Positions 56,881 to 64,000 of a DNA stretch of 64,000 nucleotides are shown here, piece by piece. The notes under the pieces were generated by a model. It searched no databases. It was not told where the DNA came from and was given only the letters and a program-made list of their open reading frames with translations. Origin of the DNA: JBDUDK01 sp040002995 (GTDB taxonomy: Bacteria; Actinomycetota; Acidimicrobiia; Acidimicrobiales; Ilumatobacteraceae); assembly GCA_040002995.1 (NCBI GenBank), contig JBDUDK010000048.1:1-64000 (forward strand), written 5' to 3'. The stretch's first letter is position 1; the number at the start of each line of letters is the position of its first letter. The translations under genes and the position numbers were made by a program.

Positions 56881-59755
56881 CCTCGATCGCCTCGAGAGCG
56901 ACGTCGATGACGGCTCCACCGTCCAGCTTTGCACCGGCCGCCGTCAGCTGCTCGAAGGCCTCATCCCCGAGGGCCGTCCGCAAAACGTGTTCGGTTGCTC
57001 GCAGCATCGACGCGTCCGCCCCGTACGCCGGCGCCCCCAGCGGCGAACTCTGCTGAGCACCGAGTAAAAGCGACGCCGCTTCGTACTGCTGCAGATCGGC
57101 CAGAAGGGCGATTAACGAACGGAGGGTGACCCACTGCGGAGTCCACACTCCGTCCGCATGCCAGTGCCGGATCACCCCCGCGTAGTGCTCGAGAGCGTGG
57201 ACGGGATCACGTCCTCGTCCGAGCAAGGCGGCGAGGGCGACGCGTGCGAGGCCCCCGAGGAAGGTGCTGCCGACTTCGTCGGCCCGACTCATCGCCTCAC
57301 GCAACGAGCGCTCTGCGGCCGCGGGATCAACCGCAGCGAGTACCTCGCCGTCAACGAACGCCGCGAACGCCAGTGCCGAAGGCGCGTCGGATTGATCGGC
57401 CAGCGCTCGCAGACGCTGTCGAGATTCTTGGTCGGGCGGTCGCGTCTTGTCCTGGTAGTACGAGGCGAGCACGCCGCTACCGAGGTTCCACACCGCTTGG
57501 AAGAGGTCGCCAGCTTCCAACGCGAACTCAGCGGCCTCGGCGTAGAGCGACACGGCTGCACTCGTTTCGCCGCCGAGCAGCGCGAGCTCTGCGGTCGTCT
57601 CGATGGCAAATCGTCGGTCGAGTGGCGAGTCACAGACGACGAGTGCGGCGGCGCGCTCGGCCGACTCCGCGGCGCGGAGATCGCCGCGCTGCCATGCGCC
57701 CGCCGCGACGATGGCCCAACCCGCGGCCAGGTCAGAGGTCGTGTCAAGAGAGGCCGCTGCTGCGACAGAGCTTTCCGCCCATCGAAAGAGTTCTGTCGCT
57801 CCCCGGGTCAGCGCGAAGCCGCGTAGGCAACAGGTCAGCCGGAGGGCAGCGGCGGGATCCGATTCCAAGAGCCAGGCATGCGCGGCGCGGACGTCGTCGA
57901 GGTGTGCCACGAGGCGCCGGGCGACCAAATCCTCGCGCGCGCTACTCATGGCGTTGTTCATCTCCACGGCCAGATCGATCGCGAAGGCAGCGTGCCGGCG
58001 GCGAGCATCCGCCAGTTCTCCGCGAGTCTCGAGGTGATCCAGCGCGTAGGTCCGCAGTGTGTCCAGTAGGACAAAGGCGGTCGTGTTGGGCGTGCGCCGC
58101 CTCGCCACAAGCGACTGATCGACGAGGTCGAGCAGCGTCGTGAGATCGCGAGGATCATTTGTGCCGGCCACCGCGAGCGCCGCTTCGACGTCGAAGTCTC
58201 CGGCGAACACGGCAAGGTGCTCGAACATGCGGCGCGCACGCGCCTCGAGCACGTCGTAGGACCAGTCGACCATTGCTCGAAGGGAGCGATGCCTTGGGTG
58301 GTGACGCGGACCACCAGTCAGCAGTGCGTAGCGATCGGCGAGACGGTCGAGAAGAGACGGGAGCGGGAATGACCGCACCCGGACCGCGGCCAGTTCAATC
58401 GCGAGTGGTAGGCCATCGAGACGTCGGCAGATCTCGAGAGAGAGGAGGAGATCGTCGTCGGTCAATACGACCGTGGGATCCGCGGCCTGCACGCGGTCGA
58501 TTAACAGCAACACTGCCGCGCTCCGAACGTCCGCGGTCGAGAGCGGCTCCACGTCCCACACCCGCTCAGAGGCAATGGACAGGCGCTCCCTTGAGGTGGC
58601 AACGATGTCGACGTCGTCCGCGTGCGTGATCAGGCGATCAATGAATCCGCCGACTACCTCGAGATGGTGCTCACAGCCGTCGAGAACCAGTAACAGGCGC
58701 CTCAACGCGAGCGCGGCGAGCAGGCTGCTTTCCAGCGGCTGACCCGATCGCTCCTCGGCCCCCACCGCTGACGCGATCGTGGGCAGCACGACGTGGGGAC
58801 TCACACATGCCGCTAGGTCCACCACGACTACGCCGTCTTCGTATCGGGAGGCCACGTAGCGGCCCAGCTCAAGCGCAAGGCGTGTCTTGCCCACGCCTCC
58901 CGTCCCGCAGAGGGTGACCACTCGGCCATCGGCGAGCAATGCCGCACATCGCTCAAGGTCGTCTTGTCGTCCCACGAGCGCGTTGGCCGCGAGCGAACGC
59001 GGAAGGACCAAACCCACAGGTCGGGCGGGTTCGAGCGTGTGAAAGAGAATGTCCTGCTCCAACTGACGTAGTAGCGGTCCGGGCTCGAGACCGCGTTCCT
59101 CAGCCAGCCGGTGACGCCAGAGGGCGTACTTTCGCAACGCGTCGGCGTGCCGGCCCGAGGTGTAGAGCGCGCGCATCAACGACGCCCTCACTCCTTCGTG
59201 CTCAGGGTGCTCCTCGATCAACCGCTCAAGCTCCGTCGCGCCCTCGGTCGCGCGACCGAGCGCCACGAGGGCGTCGCCTCGCCGCCACCGGGCGAGGAGG
59301 TGCAACTCGTCGAGCTCGGCTAGCCAAGGCCGAAACTCCTCGACATCGACGAACTCGTCGATCGGCCTCCCGCGCCAAAGGGCCAGAGCCCCCTCGAGCG
59401 CCGTCAGCCGGTCGGCATCTGACGAATCAGCGACGGCAACGAGGGTTCGGAAGCGCGAGACGTCGATGGAGTCCTCTGCTACCCGCAGCCGATAGCCCGT
59501 GCTCTCGGTCTCAATCAGTGCACCCTGCGCTCCCAGAGACCGGCGTAGGCGGCTCACCTGGGTGCGCAGTGCGGCCGCGGGGTCCGTTGGCAGGGTCGTC
59601 GCCCAAAGAAGCTCGACGAGGCGATCGGCGCTGACCACAAGGCCGGCCTCGAATACAAGCGCCGTGAGGACCAGCCGCTGGTTCCTACTCGCCAGCCGCA
59701 GGCGGCCTCCGTCACTCCACACCTCCAGCGGCCCGAGCAGGCGGACGTCGAGCAT
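56870..59755 (-). CDS. SARP/AfsR-type regulator with BTAD and NB-ARC domains
   Basis: This 961-residue cytoplasmic regulator has an OmpR-type winged-helix DNA-binding domain at residues 1-95 (LDVRLLGPLEVWSDGGRLRL; RLVELLWATTLPTDPAAALRTQVSRLRRSL), a BTAD domain at about 97-245, an NB-ARC ATPase with P-loop CGTGGVGKTRLAL (about 283-295) and Walker B LLLVLDGCEH, and a long TPR-like C-terminus (from about 600). The set matches AfsR/LuxR-like 'large SARP' activators that switch on adjacent catabolic or secondary-metabolite genes on ligand and ATP binding. The ATG has AGGAGG 6 bp upstream. It is divergent from the oxidase at 59862 with a heptamer-repeat operator between. Its stop codon lies inside the left 31-bp repeat. 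Confidence 0.94.
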   Translation of the reverse strand: MLDVRLLGPLEVWSDGGRLRLASRNQRLVLTALVFEAGLVVSADRLVELLWATTLPTDPAAALRTQVSRLRRSLGAQGALIETESTGYRLRVAEDSIDVSRFRTLVAVADSSDADRLTALEGALALWRGRPIDEFVDVEEFRPWLAELDELHLLARWRRGDALVALGRATEGATELERLIEEHPEHEGVRASLMRALYTSGRHADALRKYALWRHRLAEERGLEPGPLLRQLEQDILFHTLEPARPVGLVLPRSLAANALVGRQDDLERCAALLADGRVVTLCGTGGVGKTRLALELGRYVASRYEDGVVVVDLAACVSPHVVLPTIASAVGAEERSGQPLESSLLAALALRRLLLVLDGCEHHLEVVGGFIDRLITHADDVDIVATSRERLSIASERVWDVEPLSTADVRSAAVLLLIDRVQAADPTVVLTDDDLLLSLEICRRLDGLPLAIELAAVRVRSFPLPSLLDRLADRYALLTGGPRHHPRHRSLRAMVDWSYDVLEARARRMFEHLAVFAGDFDVEAALAVAGTNDPRDLTTLLDLVDQSLVARRRTPNTTAFVLLDTLRTYALDHLETRGELADARRRHAAFAIDLAVEMNNAMSSAREDLVARRLVAHLDDVRAAHAWLLESDPAAALRLTCCLRGFALTRGATELFRWAESSVAAAASLDTTSDLAAGWAIVAAGAWQRGDLRAAESAERAAALVVCDSPLDRRFAIETTAELALLGGETSAAVSLYAEAAEFALEAGDLFQAVWNLGSGVLASYYQDKTRPPDQESRQRLRALADQSDAPSALAFAAFVDGEVLAAVDPAAAERSLREAMSRADEVGSTFLGGLARVALAALLGRGRDPVHALEHYAGVIRHWHADGVWTPQWVTLRSLIALLADLQQYEAASLLLGAQQSSPLGAPAYGADASMLRATEHVLRTALGDEAFEQLTAAGAKLDGGAVIDVALEAIEVIR

Positions 59756-59796
59756 GATGGGCCTCCTATCGTCAGCCTGCCAGCTCCGCGGGGCCA

Positions 59797-59824
59797 GTGT
59801 CACTGGGTGACACGCGGGTGACAC
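59797..59824. promoter_or_regulatory. SARP-type operator: GTGACAC heptamers at 11-bp period
   Basis: GTGACAC occurs at 59807-59813 and 59818-59824, exactly 11 bp apart (heptamer plus 4-bp spacer), and an inverted GTGTCAC lies at 59797-59803. SARP proteins classically bind direct heptamers with 11-bp spacing just upstream of a -10 box. Here TATGCA (59832-59837) starts 7 bp after the last heptamer on the oxidase side. The regulator encoded next door is a SARP, so activation of the oxidase gene is the natural reading. Confidence 0.65.
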
Positions 59825-59861
59825 GCCCGTTTATGCATCATCCAGGGGGAGGATGATCACG

Positions 59862-61223
59862 ATGACCGAGAGTCGACTTCATGTTCCATCCGCGCTGCAG
59901 GCCTCCTTCGGAGGTGTCCTGTGCGAGCCACAATCCGGGGGCTACGAGGAGCTCCGTCGCGTGCATAACGGCCTCATCGACCGGCATCCGGCGTTGATCG
60001 CGCGGTGTTCAGGTACCGCCGATGTGATCGACGCCATCGAGTTCGCCCGCGATGCGGGGGCGGAGATCGCCGTACGCGGTGGCGGACACAATGTTGCCGG
60101 TCGCGCCACAGGCAACGGTGTTGTCATCGATCTCTCGATGATGAGAGGAGTCCACGTCGATGCCCGTCGCCGCCTGATACACGCCGGGCCGGGCACCACG
60201 TGGCGCGAGCTCGATCGCGCCGCTCACCTCGCGCGCTTAGCCACGCCGGGCGGCACAGTGTCGAGCACCGGCGTCGCCGGCCTGACCTTGGGCGGAGGCA
60301 TTGGGTACCTCTCACCGCGCTTCGGCCTGGCCGCAGACAACCTCGTCGAGGCTGAGGTCGTGACGGCCGACGGGCGCATTCTCGTAGCGGCCGAAGACGC
60401 TGATGCCGACCTGCTCTGGGCCCTTCGCGGCGGCGGCGGCAACTTCGGCGTGGTCACCCATTTTGTGCTGCAGGCGCACCCGTTGGCGACCGTGCTCGGT
60501 GGACTCGTCGCTTACAGCTTCTCCGACGCCGCGTCGGTACTTGCCGCATTCCGCACGAGCGCGGAGTCCGCCTCCGACGAAGTTGGTGTGCTGTGTGCCC
60601 TTGTCCATTCGCCCGATGGTTCCGGCGCGAAGCTGGCGGCGCTGCCTATCTGCCACTGCGGCGGCGACGAGCAAAGGGCCGAGTCGGAAGTGAAGGAGTT
60701 TCGTGGCATCGCGGCACCCGCCTTCGACCTGATCGAGCGCATGCCCTATCCGATGATGAACACGTTGCTCGACGGCGGCTTTCCGCGGGGCACGTTGAAC
60801 TACTGGAAGTCGACGTATCTCCTTGGCCTTCCGGCCGATGCGATTGGCGCACTCGTTGCCGCCTACGAACGCGTTCCTTCGCCGATGACCGCCCTCGTGG
60901 TCGAGTATTGCCACGGCGCGATGACGCGCGTCGCACCGGATGCGACGGCGTTCCCCCATCGATCGCGCGGCTACAACGTGCTCATCGCCGGACAGTGGAC
61001 CGACCCCGCCGACACCGCCGCCAACATCTCGTGGACGAAGGAGACCTTTGACAGCTTGCGGCCTTGGGCGGCGGACGCTTGCTACGTCAACTACCTGTCG
61101 GAAGACGATGCGAGGCGCACCCACTCGGCGTACGGCCCGAACCACGAGCGTCTGGTGGAACTCAAGCGCCGCTACGACCCGACGAACCTGTTCCGGTTGA
61201 ACCAAAACATCGATCCGGGCTGA
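59862..61223 (+). CDS. Berberine-bridge-type FAD-linked oxidase
   Basis: This 453-residue flavin oxidase of the PCMH/BBE superfamily has EIAVRGGGHNVAGRATGNGVVIDLSMMRGV (His about 76, the expected 8-alpha-histidyl FAD attachment), PGGTVSSTGVAGLTLGGGIGYLSPRFGLAADNLVEAEVVTADG, WALRGGGGNFGVVTHF and a C-terminal BBE segment CYVNYLSEDDARRTHSAYGPNHERLVELKRRYDPTNLFRLNQNI. The second-attachment cysteine of bicovalent members is not in the usual loop (TVSSTGVAG), so mono-covalent flavin is likely. The ATG at 59862 is preferred over one at 59853 because GGGGGAGG is then correctly spaced. Such oxidases act on sugars, alkaloids or antibiotics. Confidence 0.93.
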   Translation: MTESRLHVPSALQASFGGVLCEPQSGGYEELRRVHNGLIDRHPALIARCSGTADVIDAIEFARDAGAEIAVRGGGHNVAGRATGNGVVIDLSMMRGVHVDARRRLIHAGPGTTWRELDRAAHLARLATPGGTVSSTGVAGLTLGGGIGYLSPRFGLAADNLVEAEVVTADGRILVAAEDADADLLWALRGGGGNFGVVTHFVLQAHPLATVLGGLVAYSFSDAASVLAAFRTSAESASDEVGVLCALVHSPDGSGAKLAALPICHCGGDEQRAESEVKEFRGIAAPAFDLIERMPYPMMNTLLDGGFPRGTLNYWKSTYLLGLPADAIGALVAAYERVPSPMTALVVEYCHGAMTRVAPDATAFPHRSRGYNVLIAGQWTDPADTAANISWTKETFDSLRPWAADACYVNYLSEDDARRTHSAYGPNHERLVELKRRYDPTNLFRLNQNIDPG

Positions 61224-61224
61224 A

Positions 61225-61259
61225 TCGAAAAGCGACCGCCGAAGTACGTCAACGGCTAA
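61225..61259 (+). pseudogene. Orphan 3' end of an enoyl-CoA hydratase gene (right copy of 31-bp repeat)
   Basis: In one frame these bases read EKRPPKYVNG and a TAA stop, the exact C-terminus of the crotonase at 56077-56880, with no crotonase sequence before it: the oxidase gene stops two bases earlier. It is therefore a displaced gene tail, as left at the far end of an insertion into the 3' end of a gene. The TetR stop codon overlaps it. Confidence 0.85.
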
Positions 61260-61891
61260 GGCACGCGAGCACCGTCGAGGGCCGGCCACCAGCACGATCC
61301 GACGGGAGGGTGAAATTCGGTCATTGCGGAGAGACCCCTCCACAGGAAGTTGGTGATGGCGCCGGCCGCGGCGTCGAGGTCGTGCGCGCCGCTGGCGACC
61401 CACTGGAGCACCATCGACTGCAACGAGCTGAGCGAGCCGCGCGCCACCAACGCGGCCGAAGGCCCGTCCCCGAACATCCCGGCCAGGGCGGTCACCCGCT
61501 CCTTGTCGAGTTGGGGGAGGTGGGTGAAGACGGCCTCGCCGGATGCGTAGCGGTAGCTGTTCGGGGAACGCCGGGCGAAGTCGAGGTGGGCCCGCACCAC
61601 ACACTCAAGGCTGTGGCGAGGTCCGCGCGCGCCGTGGAGCGCGTCGGCGACCTCTTGTCCGAGAAGCGCGGCGTGGTGGCGGTACACGGCCTCGAGAAGG
61701 CCGGCCCTGTCGCCGAAGTAGTTGTAGACAAGCGCCCGCGACACCCCTGCCGCGTCGGCGATCTCCTCAAAGGCCACATCGGACGCGTCGCGGTCGGCGA
61801 ACACTCGCAGCGCGGCATCCATGATCTGGGCCCGGCGCTCGTTACGACCGAGGCGAGTTGTGGACTTCGTTGTCCGTATCGGCTCGCTCAT
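61256..61891 (-). CDS. TetR/AcrR-family transcriptional regulator
   Basis: This 211-residue repressor has an N-terminal helix-turn-helix: RNERRAQIMDAALRVFADRDASDVAFEEIADAAGVSRALVYNYFGDRAGLLEAVYRHH (about residues 15-75). The C-terminal ligand domain (SLECVVRAHLDFARRSPNSYRYASG ... ITNFLWRGLSAM) is of the type often found with lipid or CoA metabolism regulators. GGGGGGAA precedes the ATG. It is 29 bp downstream of the OppF-like ATPase gene in the same direction. Its stop overlaps the orphan crotonase tail, so before the insertion it probably ended convergently against the complete crotonase gene, a sensible target. Confidence 0.92.
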   Translation of the reverse strand: MSEPIRTTKSTTRLGRNERRAQIMDAALRVFADRDASDVAFEEIADAAGVSRALVYNYFGDRAGLLEAVYRHHAALLGQEVADALHGARGPRHSLECVVRAHLDFARRSPNSYRYASGEAVFTHLPQLDKERVTALAGMFGDGPSAALVARGSLSSLQSMVLQWVASGAHDLDAAAGAITNFLWRGLSAMTEFHPPVGSCWWPALDGARVP

Positions 61892-61920
61892 GTTCCCCCC
61901 TTTGTCGCGGCCCGCGCTGA

Positions 61921-62955
61921 TCAAGCCGATGGCGGCGGTGGTGGTGGCGGGGCTTCGCCACCGACGAGGGGGTGATGGCAGGCGACGTAGTGAATGGGGG
62001 CAACCTCGCGAAGTATCGGTTCCTCGACCTGGCACCGATCGTCGGCGCGTGGACACCGGGTGCGGAAGCGACAGCCGCTTGGCGGGAAGATCGGCGACGG
62101 AAGCTCGCCTTGTATTCGAGCGGTCGGATCGGGCTTCACGTCGGGGTCCGGAACCGGGATGGCCTTCAACAACAGATCGGTGTACGGATGCGCGGGGTTC
62201 TCATAGAGATCGTCGGAGAGCGCGACCTCGCAGATCTTGCCCAGGTACATCACACACACCCGGTCGGAGATGTTCTTCACCACCGCCAGGTCGTGGGCGA
62301 TGAACACGAGGGTGAGGCCGTAGCGCGCCTTCATGTCCTCAAGCAGATTCAGGATCTGGGCCTGCACCGACACGTCGAGGGCGGAGACGGGTTCGTCACA
62401 GATGATGAGCTTTGGATCGAGCACGAGCGCACGGGCCACACAGATACGCTGGCATTGCCCCCCCGAGAACTGGTGGGGGCGGCGATCGCCGGCCACCTCG
62501 GGGTCGATGCCAACATCGTCGAGGACCTTGTGCACACGTGCAACCCTGTCGCCGGATACGCCGATGCCCCAGATCTTGAGGGGCTCACCGACGATGTCGG
62601 TGACCGTGCGCCGCGGGTTGAGCGAAGAGATCGGATCCTGGAAGATCATCTGCATCGAGGTGCGCACTTTGCGCATCTCCTCGCCCCGCAGCACTGTCAT
62701 CTCCTGGCCGTCGAACACCACCCGACCGCTCGTGGGCCGGGGAAGTTGCATGATCGCTCGACCGGTGGTGCTCTTGCCGCAGCCCGACTCGCCGACGAGA
62801 CCGAGCGTTTCGCCGGGAAGGACATCGAAGCTGATCTTCGACACCGCGTGAACCTTGAGGCCGGTCGACCCGACCGGGAACTCGACGACGAGGTCATCGA
62901 CACGCAGAAGCGCGTTGCTCTCCGGCCGCAAATGTGCCGTGCCGGTACCCGCCAT
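61921..62955 (-). CDS. OppF/DppF-type ABC transporter ATP-binding protein
   Basis: This 344-residue ATPase of the peptide/nickel class has Walker A VGESGCGKSTTGRAIM near residues 50-65, FQDPISSLNPRRTV Q-loop, signature FSGGQCQRICVARAL, Walker B LIICDEPVSALDVSVQAQI and H-switch FIAHDLAVV. A C-terminal oligopeptide-transporter region follows with the PSGCRFRTRCPRADDRC cysteine cluster that in OppD/OppF homologues can bind an Fe-S cluster. It ends with a run of seven prolines. The ATG lies one base after the stop of the OppD-like gene. A longer in-frame reading would overlap that gene and is rejected. Confidence 0.94.
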   Translation of the reverse strand: MAGTGTAHLRPESNALLRVDDLVVEFPVGSTGLKVHAVSKISFDVLPGETLGLVGESGCGKSTTGRAIMQLPRPTSGRVVFDGQEMTVLRGEEMRKVRTSMQMIFQDPISSLNPRRTVTDIVGEPLKIWGIGVSGDRVARVHKVLDDVGIDPEVAGDRRPHQFSGGQCQRICVARALVLDPKLIICDEPVSALDVSVQAQILNLLEDMKARYGLTLVFIAHDLAVVKNISDRVCVMYLGKICEVALSDDLYENPAHPYTDLLLKAIPVPDPDVKPDPTARIQGELPSPIFPPSGCRFRTRCPRADDRCQVEEPILREVAPIHYVACHHPLVGGEAPPPPPPPSA

Positions 62956-62956
62956 C

Positions 62957-64000
<1,044 letters not shown>

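Noticed and set aside
56877..61224. Integrase or transposase within the repeat-flanked insert
   Set aside because: Only the SARP and BBE genes are present, filling the segment; no recombinase motif or terminal inverted repeat was seen, so I call it an insertion footprint, not a named element.
61256..61891. TetR regulator as the protein that binds the 115-132 and 4283-4302 palindromes
   Set aside because: It is 57 kb away, and no copy of the palindrome is seen near its own promoter; a regulator left of the window is more likely.

Overview
The window is GC-rich, densely packed bacterial chromosome. Many genes start at GTG, neighbouring genes are often joined by ATGA, GTGA or TGATG overlaps, and gaps are short (none above about 185 bp). 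Several protein families are typical of Actinobacteria: an AftD-like arabinofuranosyltransferase, a BTAD/SARP regulator with an NB-ARC domain, DUF2304, PIG-V-like mannosyltransferases and lipoprotein binding proteins with Thr/Ala linkers. An actinobacterium, quite possibly of class Acidimicrobiia, is my inference from protein style; there is no rRNA in the window to prove it. I saw no tRNA, rRNA, CRISPR array, transposase or integrase.

Layout. (1) 1-8734: a catabolic and transport regulon. A Rieske oxygenase cut by the left edge is divergent from a polyamine-type ABC ATPase, which converges on its two permeases and a Tat lipoprotein binding protein. These are divergent from an FAD oxidase - Rieske oxygenase - FAD oxidase operon. 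The same palindromic operator sits in both divergent gaps. (2) 8785-15538: an EAL phosphodiesterase, an ArsR/SRPBCC stress-type operon, folD, a GT39 membrane glycosyltransferase, a flavin-type PPOX protein and an SDR. (3) 15546-19460: a second polyamine-type ABC operon (ATPase, binding protein, two permeases). (4) 19535-22054: heme A synthase family, a nitronate-monooxygenase-like protein and a histidine phosphatase. (5) 22149-27460: a branched-chain-amino-acid-type ABC transporter. Its LivH permease carries an extra exported domain, and its binding protein looks circularly permuted. (6) 27628-33186: a tight operon of EamA, crotonase, nitroreductase, xylA, xylB and a J-domain protein.

(7) 33194-55074: a large cell-surface polysaccharide region with GT39, GT2, GT4 and PIG-V-type enzymes, a GT2-methyltransferase fusion, an acyltransferase, a UDP-galactopyranose-mutase-like flavoprotein and a 1437-residue AftD homologue. 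The housekeeping Sua5 gene and a hydrolase sit inside it. (8) 55143-61891: an AlkA-like glycosylase, a crotonase, a SARP regulator divergent from a berberine-bridge-type oxidase with a SARP-like operator between them, and a TetR regulator. The SARP/oxidase pair is bracketed by two copies of the last 31 bases of the crotonase gene, as after an insertion. (9) 61921-64000: two peptide-type ABC ATPases (OppF-like, then OppD-like, the latter running off the right edge).

The most unusual observations are the permuted binding protein, the operator-linked Rieske/flavoprotein/polyamine-transporter regulon, the crotonase-tail-flanked SARP/oxidase insert with its 11-bp-period heptamers, and two families of short dispersed repeats.
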